Origin: Candidatus Poseidoniales archaeon
Lineage (GTDB): Archaea > Thermoplasmatota > Poseidoniia > Poseidoniales > Thalassarchaeaceae
DNA length: 6,528 bases
Assembly (NCBI GenBank): GCA_028821815.1
Contig: JAPKEY010000083.1
Span: 1-6,528, forward strand
Direction of reading: 5' to 3'
Within the stretch, counting starts at the first letter, position 1. The number at the start of each line of letters is the position of its first letter. Position numbers and translations under genes: made by a program. Below are positions 1 through 5,906 of the stretch, piece by piece. Below the pieces are notes generated by a model, which was not told the origin of the DNA, made no database searches, and worked only from the letters and a program-made list of their open reading frames with translations.

Positions 1-953
1 TCGAGCTCGAGATCATTTCCAGAAGCGTCTTCACAGTAACCGGCGTATCTGGTAGTGGAAAAAGCAGTTTGGTTACAGGAACATTGGCACCAGCATTACA
101 ACGAGACCTCAATGGTGCAGAAACAACACCCGGCCCCCTCCGCAGTATATCCGGCCACGAAGAATTGGACAAAACCATCGTTATCAATCAAGCCCCAATT
201 GGTCGCACACCCCGCTCAAACCCTGCTACTTACACAGGGGTGTTCACACCCATTCGCGAACTTTTCTCTGAAACCCCACTTTCGCGCGAACGCGGTTACG
301 CCCCTGGCCATTTTTCATTCAATGTCAAAGGGGGCCGTTGCGAAGCATGCAAAGGCGGTGGCTCGATCAAACTCGAGATGAACTTCCTCCCAGATGTATG
401 GGTCACATGCGAGATTTGCAAAGGTGCCCGCTACACGCGTGAAACACTCGAAGTCAATTGGAAAGGACGTACGATTTCAGATATCCTCGGCATGAGTGTA
501 GCCGAAGGGGTGGAATTTTTCGCACACCAACGAAAGATACACAGGATTCTAAAGACACTCGACGATGTCGGCCTTGGTTACATTCGGTTGGGCCAACCTG
601 CAACCACACTATCGGGTGGCGAAGCACAACGAGTCAAATTGGCGACGGAACTCCATCGCCCAGCACACCGCCCCACTGTATACATCCTCGATGAACCAAC
701 GACCGGCCTTTCGATGGCAGATGTACACCAACTCATCCAGGTACTGCTCCGGATTCGAGAAAATGGACACACAGTCATCATCATCGAGCACAATTTAGAT
801 GTCGCAAAGTCGGCAGATTGGATTATTGATTTGGGACCAGAAGGCGGTGACGGCGGCGGTGCTGTGGTTGCAACCGGGACCCCTGAAGAGGTTGCCAACA
901 ATCCACAAAGTTACACTGGACACTTCCTTTCTGCACAACTCAACAAACCATGA
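1..953 (+). CDS. uvrA: UvrA, excinuclease ABC subunit A (C-terminal third, 5' end outside window)
   Basis: UvrA is the damage-sensing ATPase of UvrABC nucleotide excision repair; it loads UvrB onto damaged DNA in the cytoplasm. The first full codon is at position 3 and 316 residues are visible, about a third of the usual ~940, so the start lies outside the window. The second ABC ATPase domain is seen in order: Walker A GVSGSGKSS (Lys at visible residue 20), the UvrA block IGRTPRSNPATYTG, a zinc finger with Cys113, Cys116, Cys136 and Cys139 (CX2C-X19-CX2C), the ABC signature LSGGEAQR from residue 203, Walker B YILDE (Asp230, Glu231) and the switch His263 in IIEHNLD. The C-terminal block DLGPEGGDGGG is also present. 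All catalytic motifs are intact. Two positions look atypical from memory of the family: Ser237 in TTGLS, where His is usual, and His103 in GHFSFNV, where Arg is usual. Identification is certain; orthology to bacterial versus archaeal UvrA cannot be settled here. Confidence 0.97.
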   Translation, partial: ELEIISRSVFTVTGVSGSGKSSLVTGTLAPALQRDLNGAETTPGPLRSISGHEELDKTIVINQAPIGRTPRSNPATYTGVFTPIRELFSETPLSRERGYAPGHFSFNVKGGRCEACKGGGSIKLEMNFLPDVWVTCEICKGARYTRETLEVNWKGRTISDILGMSVAEGVEFFAHQRKIHRILKTLDDVGLGYIRLGQPATTLSGGEAQRVKLATELHRPAHRPTVYILDEPTTGLSMADVHQLIQVLLRIRENGHTVIIIEHNLDVAKSADWIIDLGPEGGDGGGAVVATGTPEEVANNPQSYTGHFLSAQLNKP

Positions 954-970
954 ACCTCTTCCGGTTTGTT
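942..970. repeat. 8-bp inverted repeat straddling the uvrA stop codon
   Basis: AACAAACC (942-949) is the exact reverse complement of GGTTTGTT (963-970), with a 13-nt loop that contains the TGA stop of uvrA (951-953). It could be a weak terminator or processing hairpin for uvrA, but no T-tract follows. An 8-bp AT-rich stem can also arise by chance. Confidence 0.35.
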
Positions 971-990
971 CAAAGACGGCCATCAAAAGC

Positions 991-1012
991 CGCCTCCCCG
1001 TAGGGGGAGGCG
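991..1012 (+). promoter_or_regulatory. GC-rich hairpin covering the ribosome-binding region of purSL
   Basis: CGCCTCCCC (991-999) pairs perfectly with GGGGAGGCG (1004-1012) around a GTAG loop. Eight of the nine pairs are G-C. The 3' arm holds the only Shine-Dalgarno-like sequence for purSL, GGAGG at 1006-1010, and it ends one base before the ATG at 1014. If this folds in the mRNA, it would bury the ribosome-binding site. No T-tract follows, so a simple intrinsic terminator is less likely. A dispersed palindromic repeat of REP type is another possibility. The structure is seen directly; the role is inference. Confidence 0.6.
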
Positions 1013-1013
1013 A

Positions 1014-4000
1014 ATGAGTGGGTTACCAGTACACTTGATTGAGGTCACACCTCGAGAATTGCCGGGCCTCCAGGACACAAGGGGTGAGGGAATACGCAGT
1101 ATGCTCTCAGCAGACCACGGCCTTTCAGTTGGCAAGGTCCGCTCGATTACAGGCTACCAAGTCAAGTCAAATCTAGATTCAGGAGAATTACTCCAAAGCT
1201 TGCAGGATTTGTTTACTGACCCTATTATTGAGTTAGGCGTCGCGAACAAAAGCTTCCTTGATGACAACTCATTATTTCCAGATCAACCAGAACTCGCGAT
1301 CATGGTCGGATTTAAACCAGGAGTTACCGATAACGCAGCTCAAGCAGCCCTCGATGGATTACTCACATTATTCCCCAAACAAAGTAACGCTCAAATTGCA
1401 ACGACAATGACATACCTATTCTGGGATATTCCTTCTGGCACCGATGCTCTTTGGTTGGCAAATACACTACACAACCCAATGATTGAACGGGCTGCTATGG
1501 CTAATGCTGAACACTGCTCAAACGCAGTTTGGCCCCAATTGCCATTTCCTGAACGCCCGGTGATTGCATTTGCACCCCCTGCAACAATCGATCTTGAGGT
1601 TGATGATGAAACTCTGATTAAAATTTCAGAGGATGGCCTTTTGGCCTTGAATTTAGAGGAGATGCAAGCCGTACAATCACATTACCGCGACCCAGTAACA
1701 CAAGCCACAAGAGAAACTCTTGGGTTACCTCCCGCAGCCCCCACCGATGTCGAATTAGAATGTCTTGCGCAGACTTGGTCCGAGCACTGCAGCCACAAGA
1801 TATTCGCCGCGAAAATTCACCACGTGGACACCGAAACTGGAGAGGACAGCGAGATCAACTCATTGTTCAAAACTCACATTATGCAACCCACATTGGATAT
1901 GCAAAAACGGGTGGATTGGTTGTTGAGTATTTTCCACGATAATTCAGGTGTTATCGAATGGACGGATGATTGGAGCCTTTGCATTAAAGCCGAGACCCAC
2001 AATTCTCCAAGCGCTCTTGACCCGTTTGGTGGTGCAATGACGGGCATCGTCGGGGTGAATCGCGACATACTTGGAACTGGATTGGGCGCACGTCCAATTG
2101 CTAACATGGATGTATTTTGTTTTGGCCCGCCGGACTACGATGGTGACCTACCGGGTGGCCTATTCCATCCCTCTCGAGTTCTGCGTGGTGTACATGCGGG
2201 CATCCGTGCGGGTGGCAATGAATCAGGTATTCCCACTGTAAATGGCGCCATTGTGTTTGATGATCGGTATATTGGTAAACCACTTGTTTACGCAGGCACG
2301 GTTGGTATCATGCCACGATATCTACCAGACGGACGCGAAAGCCATGACAAGACCTCGGCAGCAGGCGACATCGTCTACATGCTTGGTGGACGCGTTGGTA
2401 GTGATGGAATACACGGAGCCACCTTTTCCAGTTTAGAATTGACAGAGGAGAGTCCTAGCAGTGCAGTGCAGATTGGCGACCCCATCACACAGAAGAAAAT
2501 GGTGGACATGGTCCTTGAAGCCCGAGATGCCGGCCTCATCCAAGTAATCACCGACAATGGCGCAGGTGGCCTTTCGAGTAGTGTGGGGGAGCTGGCAGAA
2601 CTCACAGGTGGCGCCGAATTAGATCTAGGTGCCGTACCACTCAAACAACCAGGTCTTTCCTCGTGGGAAATTCTTGTATCGGAGAGTCAAGAGAGGATGA
2701 CCGTCGGTGTGAGTGAAGCAAACATCCCTGCCTTTGAGGCTCTGGCCGCGTTACATGAGGTCGAGGCAACAGCGGTGGGTGTATTCACCAATAGTGGCGC
2801 ATTCATCGTCAAACATGGTGAGGCAACGGTGGCCCACCTTCCAATGGATTTCATGCATGATGGGTGCCCCCAACTCAACCTCGAGAGTGAGTGGAAACCA
2901 CCCGTACATGACAATCCAAATTACCCCACCGTCGATGAAAGTGAGATGGGCAAAATTTTGCAAAGAATTCTCGCAAGACCCAATGTTGCCAGCAAGGAAT
3001 GGTGGGTACGTCAATACGATCACGAAGTCATCGCACAATCTGTCATCAAACCATTCTGTGGTGTTAATCATGACGCACCTGGCGATGCTGCAGTCATTGC
3101 ACCCCTTCACGGAGATACGCGTGGTGCAGTAGTAGCCTGCGGGATAGTGCCTCGGTATTCCGATATCGACGCTTATGCGATGACAGCTGCAAGCATCGAT
3201 GAAGCGGTCCGAAATGCGGTATGTGTGGGCGTTGATTTGGATAAAATTGCAGGCCTTGACAACTTTTGCTGGCCTGACCCGATTGAAAGTGAAAAGACAC
3301 CCGATGGCCGATTCAAACTTGCACAATTGGTCCGCAGCAATCGCGCATTGGATGATGTTTGCAGAGCTTACAATTTACCATGCATTTCCGGGAAAGATTC
3401 AATGAAAAACGATGCAAAACTTGATGGTAAGAAAATCAGCATTCCACCAACCTTACTCTACACCGTTCTTGGTGATCACCAAGACGTTCGAAAGGCAGTA
3501 TCTAGTGATTTCAAGGATAAAGGGGACGCGATTTATTTGCTCGGCGAAACACACCAAGAATTGGGTGCAAGTGAGTTGAGTTACATGCTTGCAGAAGAAA
3601 CAGGTGGTGGCATTGGCAATGATGTACCACAGATAGACACTACCCGTAACCTAACTCTCTATCGGGCACTGACTGCTGCTATGGACAAAGGATTAGTGCG
3701 CAGTGCGCACGATTGCAGTGATGGGGGCCTTGCTACCGCAGTTGCTGAATGCTGCTTTGGTTGCGATGGGGCGACCACAATCAATCTTGATGCGTTGACC
3801 ACAAATGGTACGGATGGATGGGGTATATTGTTTGGAGAATCATTGGGCAGAATTCTTGTCTCAGTGAAACCTGAACATACCAGTGAATTTGAGGCCGCCA
3901 TGGCGGGGAATGCCCTTGCCAACATTGGAATGGTTGGTGATAAGAAAACGTTGAAATTTACTTTGGATGGGAAACCAATTCTTAAAGCAAATTTATCCAA

Positions 4001-4049
4001 ACTTTTGGCTTCATGGAAGGACACACTGAACATGGGAGGTGGACATTGA
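1014..4049 (+). CDS. purL: Phosphoribosylformylglycinamidine synthase, PurS-PurL fusion
   Basis: This is the synthetase part of FGAM synthase, which makes FGAM from FGAR, ATP and ammonia delivered by PurQ. The protein has 1011 residues. Residues ~5-180 form a PurS-like region, apparently doubled (PVHLIEV near 5, then ELAIMVGFKPGV near 93). Next come a linker and two PurL catalytic halves: WSEHCSHK (255-262, His258), AETHN (326-330), GARPIA, GGRVGSDGIHG, DNGAGGLSSS (514-523), VRQYDHEV, SGKDSMKND (792-800) and HDCSDGG (899-905). All expected motifs are present. An upstream TTG at 966 would add 16 residues (PPPRRGRR-rich) encoded by the hairpin; the ATG at 1014 fits the family N-terminus better. 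GGAGG lies only 3 nt from this ATG and inside the hairpin. The stop overlaps purQ by one base. The often separate purS gene is not needed here because its domain is fused. Confidence 0.96.
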   Translation: MSGLPVHLIEVTPRELPGLQDTRGEGIRSMLSADHGLSVGKVRSITGYQVKSNLDSGELLQSLQDLFTDPIIELGVANKSFLDDNSLFPDQPELAIMVGFKPGVTDNAAQAALDGLLTLFPKQSNAQIATTMTYLFWDIPSGTDALWLANTLHNPMIERAAMANAEHCSNAVWPQLPFPERPVIAFAPPATIDLEVDDETLIKISEDGLLALNLEEMQAVQSHYRDPVTQATRETLGLPPAAPTDVELECLAQTWSEHCSHKIFAAKIHHVDTETGEDSEINSLFKTHIMQPTLDMQKRVDWLLSIFHDNSGVIEWTDDWSLCIKAETHNSPSALDPFGGAMTGIVGVNRDILGTGLGARPIANMDVFCFGPPDYDGDLPGGLFHPSRVLRGVHAGIRAGGNESGIPTVNGAIVFDDRYIGKPLVYAGTVGIMPRYLPDGRESHDKTSAAGDIVYMLGGRVGSDGIHGATFSSLELTEESPSSAVQIGDPITQKKMVDMVLEARDAGLIQVITDNGAGGLSSSVGELAELTGGAELDLGAVPLKQPGLSSWEILVSESQERMTVGVSEANIPAFEALAALHEVEATAVGVFTNSGAFIVKHGEATVAHLPMDFMHDGCPQLNLESEWKPPVHDNPNYPTVDESEMGKILQRILARPNVASKEWWVRQYDHEVIAQSVIKPFCGVNHDAPGDAAVIAPLHGDTRGAVVACGIVPRYSDIDAYAMTAASIDEAVRNAVCVGVDLDKIAGLDNFCWPDPIESEKTPDGRFKLAQLVRSNRALDDVCRAYNLPCISGKDSMKNDAKLDGKKISIPPTLLYTVLGDHQDVRKAVSSDFKDKGDAIYLLGETHQELGASELSYMLAEETGGGIGNDVPQIDTTRNLTLYRALTAAMDKGLVRSAHDCSDGGLATAVAECCFGCDGATTINLDALTTNGTDGWGILFGESLGRILVSVKPEHTSEFEAAMAGNALANIGMVGDKKTLKFTLDGKPILKANLSKLLASWKDTLNMGGGH
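4035..4041 (+). promoter_or_regulatory. Strong Shine-Dalgarno of purQ inside the end of purSL
   Basis: GGAGGTG at 4035-4041 is a near-perfect match to the anti-Shine-Dalgarno and ends 7 nt before the ATG at 4049. It decides the purQ start over an in-frame ATG at 4013. With the TGATG stop-start overlap it indicates translational coupling to purSL. Confidence 0.85.
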
Positions 4050-4864
4050 TGGCAGACACCGTTCGCGTCGCAGTCCTGTATGGGTTTGGTATCAATTGTG
4101 ATCACGAAACAAAAGCAGTATTCGAAATGGCGGGCGCTGAAGCCGAGCGTATTCATGTGAACGAATTGGTCAATGGTGACAAAACCCTCGCAGATTACCA
4201 CATCATGGCCGTACCTGGTGGATTCTCGTTCGGCGACCATCTTGGTAGCGGCAGATTGCTCGGCAATCGATTGCGATTTGGTATTAGGGACATGGTTCAA
4301 GATTTTGTCAAAGCCGGCAAACTCGTTATTGGTATTTGTAATGGTTTCCAAGTCCTTGTCAAGATGGGGTTACTTCCAGGTGATGAAGAAGTTAGCCTTA
4401 CTCAAACCGCGAGCTTAACCCTCAACAATACCGGACACTATGAAGATCGTTGGGTCCATCTTGAATTTGATCCGAACAGCCCCTGTGTATGGACGCGTGG
4501 ACTTGAACGGATACGCGTACCCGTAAGGCACGGAGAAGGAAAATTTGTTACGACAATCGATGCAAACCTCGACCAATGGGCAGAGAACGGCCAACTTGTG
4601 GTTCGTTACGTAGATTCCAACGACGCATACCCCAGTGCGGGAGACGAACTCTTACCGTTCCCAATATGTCCAAACGCGAGCATGCGTAATATCGCAGGCG
4701 TTTGTGACCCGACAGGGAGGGTGTTCGGATTGATGCCCCACCCTGAAGCGAATCACAGTACATGGTTGGGTGCAACATGGACCCGTGAAATGCCAGAGCA
4801 CGGAGAGGGTGAAGGTATGGCAATCTTCCATAACGCTGTCAACTTCGCCAAAGAAAACCTTTGA
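4049..4864 (+). CDS. purQ: Phosphoribosylformylglycinamidine synthase glutaminase subunit PurQ
   Basis: PurQ is the class I glutamine amidotransferase subunit of FGAM synthase; it hydrolyses glutamine and passes ammonia to the PurL domain of the neighbouring protein. The protein has 271 residues. The full triad is visible: nucleophile Cys97 in GICNGFQ, and His231 and Glu233 in MPHPE. The oxyanion-loop region PGGFSFGD is at 56-63. The length and the stretch GDHLGSGRLLGNRLRF look like the longer PurQ type that partners fused PurSL proteins, rather than the ~225-residue Bacillus type; this is from family knowledge, not alignment. The start at 4049 is chosen because the protein then begins MADTVRVAVL, as expected, and has the GGAGGTG site at the right distance. 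The ATG shares its A with the TGA of purSL. No terminator is obvious after the stop. Confidence 0.96.
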   Translation: MADTVRVAVLYGFGINCDHETKAVFEMAGAEAERIHVNELVNGDKTLADYHIMAVPGGFSFGDHLGSGRLLGNRLRFGIRDMVQDFVKAGKLVIGICNGFQVLVKMGLLPGDEEVSLTQTASLTLNNTGHYEDRWVHLEFDPNSPCVWTRGLERIRVPVRHGEGKFVTTIDANLDQWAENGQLVVRYVDSNDAYPSAGDELLPFPICPNASMRNIAGVCDPTGRVFGLMPHPEANHSTWLGATWTREMPEHGEGEGMAIFHNAVNFAKENL

Positions 4865-4960
4865 TTCAGGAACATTGGGTGGAACCGATTAGCAATGAAA
4901 ATCCATGGTGGGGTACAAAGGTCGGGTAAAATATTATAACTAAAATTTTCCACTTTAGGT
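4865..4960. other. Intergenic gap between purQ and the DUF805 gene
   Basis: This 96-nt non-coding stretch has mixed composition up to about 4926 and is strongly AT-rich from 4927 to 4950. I see no RNA gene, no repeat beyond a short GGAAC direct repeat near 4869-4885, and no convincing terminator hairpin for purQ. The AT-rich part is the likely promoter of the next gene. Confidence 0.6.
4927..4940 (+). promoter_or_regulatory. TATA-like promoter element of the DUF805 gene, probably leaderless
   Basis: TAAAATATTATAAC is centred near 4933, about 28 nt before the ATG at 4961. This is the spacing expected of an archaeal TATA box if transcription starts at or next to the start codon. No Shine-Dalgarno-like purine run lies before the ATG, which fits a leaderless message. 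A bacterial -10 reading is possible, but no -35 stands out. Confidence 0.5.
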
Positions 4961-5359
4961 ATGATGCAACAACCCGTAGCCACAGGACGCCCCGCCAGTT
5001 CAATGTCATTAATGGATGCAGCAAAGACCTGCTTTCAGAAATCCATCACGATTTCTGGACGTGCTTCACGCTCGGAATATTGGTTCTTTCAACTAACTTA
5101 CCTCCTCACCGTCATCATCCTAGGAGTTATCGATGGTATGCTTGGTACACCACTAATTTTGTTGGTGATTGCATTCATCCCAGCCATATTAACCTCTTCC
5201 ATCCGCCGCATGCATGACATTGGAAAGAGTGGTTGGATGATGCTCCTAATGATGATTCCATTTGTCAATTTCATCTTGATTATCATGTGGTTCGTGGTAG
5301 ACGCTGGCCAGCCTCATGCTAACCAGTATGGCGAAGTTCCAACAAACACATTGAACTAA
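4961..5359 (+). CDS. DUF805 family small membrane protein
   Basis: The protein has 132 residues. DUF805 proteins are small inner-membrane proteins of unknown function. The family marks are clear: GRASRSEYW at 33-41, just before the first helix, and RRMHDIGKSGW at 82-92, between helices. Hydrophobic segments lie at about 42-62, 63-80 and 93-114, so three membrane passes are likely, the first two being close together. The tail ends NQYGEVP, also common in the family. The first ~14 residues (MMQQPVATGRPASS) are an extra low-complexity stretch. An alternative start at the ATG at 5003 (MSLMDAAKTCF) gives the usual family N-terminus. The 4961 start is preferred because the TATA-like element is about 28 nt upstream and neither ATG has a Shine-Dalgarno. 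No function can be assigned. The next gene also encodes a membrane protein, but the 49-nt gap holds a possible terminator and promoter. Confidence 0.9.
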   Translation: MMQQPVATGRPASSMSLMDAAKTCFQKSITISGRASRSEYWFFQLTYLLTVIILGVIDGMLGTPLILLVIAFIPAILTSSIRRMHDIGKSGWMMLLMMIPFVNFILIIMWFVVDAGQPHANQYGEVPTNTLN

Positions 5360-5377
5360 ATTTCCAATACCCTTGGG

Positions 5378-5385
5378 AATTATAG
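5378..5385 (+). promoter_or_regulatory. Possible TATA element of the four-helix membrane protein gene
   Basis: AATTATAG is centred about 27 nt before the ATG at 5409, the same geometry as for the DUF805 gene, and again no Shine-Dalgarno precedes the ATG. The match to an archaeal TATA box is only fair. It partly overlaps the inverted repeat at 5382-5399. Confidence 0.35.
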
Positions 5386-5402
5386 GCGTTCTAGCCTATT
5401 TT
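5382..5402 (+). terminator. Possible terminator hairpin after the DUF805 gene
   Basis: ATAGGC (5382-5387) pairs with GCCTAT (5394-5399) around a 6-nt loop and is followed by a run of four T (5399-5402). It begins 22 nt after the DUF805 stop. The stem is short, so it may instead be an operator-like dyad for the next gene or chance. Confidence 0.35.
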
Positions 5403-5408
5403 AGTAAT

Positions 5409-5900
5409 ATGCAACCACAACAGGGCCAGATGGTTCAAGGCTTCTCAGACCCTCAAACGGTAGCGCAACCAACGATGGTAGGTGGCCAACATGTCCTGAC
5501 CGTCCCTGAACAATCCCCTGCCCCAACCTGGATGGGTGTCATCATGATTCTCTGGGGCCTCTTGGTCGGCATAATCGGATTCTACAATATCATCTCAGCA
5601 ACAGGAGAAGGCATCCCCTTGGTTCAACAACTGGTTGGCATCCTTACCGCCGCCGCCATTGGCGTAGGTGGATTCCTCACATTTCAACGCAAGAAATTGG
5701 GTGTGTGGCTTGGTTTAGGTGCTGTTGGCCTAAATACAGTGATGGGCATTATTGTTTCAATGGGTGTCCGTGCAGAAGCAGGTGGGGTTATGGGAGATTT
5801 ACAAGGTGGATGTGGATTAATTGCCTACCTTATTTTAGGATCCTTCTGCGCGTTGATGATTGCCATCCCATTGATGGCTACAGGCAGTAACTTAGAGTGA
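5409..5900 (+). CDS. Uncharacterised membrane protein with four predicted helices
   Basis: I do not recognise this family. The protein has 163 residues. Residues 1-40 are hydrophilic, rich in Gln, Pro, Val and Thr, with no signal-peptide pattern. Four hydrophobic segments follow at about 41-63, 71-92, 97-119 and 134-157, with QRKK at 93-96 as the only strongly basic loop, suggesting that loop faces the cytoplasm. The segments are Gly-rich (for example GVWLGLGAVGLN), which allows tight helix packing. No enzyme motif is seen. A TTG start at 5373 would add 12 residues but would overlap the possible terminator; the ATG at 5409 is preferred. Proline/glutamine-rich cytoplasmic tails on small membrane proteins are common and give no function. 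Its place next to the DUF805 gene suggests a shared membrane context, not a proven link. The stop is 6 nt from the end of the convergent gene. Confidence 0.72.
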   Translation: MQPQQGQMVQGFSDPQTVAQPTMVGGQHVLTVPEQSPAPTWMGVIMILWGLLVGIIGFYNIISATGEGIPLVQQLVGILTAAAIGVGGFLTFQRKKLGVWLGLGAVGLNTVMGIIVSMGVRAEAGGVMGDLQGGCGLIAYLILGSFCALMIAIPLMATGSNLE

Positions 5901-5906
5901 TATAAC

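Noticed and set aside
1..11. Palindromic start with overlapping SacI- and XhoI-like sites, possibly a cloning scar
   Set aside because: The UvrA frame reads through it and nothing vector-like follows; too short to support the claim.
578..901. 107-residue minus-strand open frame inside uvrA
   Set aside because: It is antisense to the UvrA signature and Walker B motifs; a shadow frame.
966..1013. Upstream TTG start for purSL
   Set aside because: It would place the hairpin in coding sequence as a Pro/Arg-rich leader unlike PurS N-termini, and has no ribosome-binding site.
2751..3326. 191-residue minus-strand open frame inside purSL
   Set aside because: It lies antisense to conserved PurL motifs, has no family resemblance or ribosome-binding site, and is explained by the codon bias of the coding strand.
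3659..4351. 230-residue minus-strand open frame across the purSL-purQ junction
   Set aside because: It spans two clearly identified genes on the opposite strand, and its translation has no recognisable domain.
5890..5906. Bidirectional terminator between the convergent genes
   Set aside because: Only a 4-bp GAGT/ACTC pairing with no T-run is present, too weak to call.
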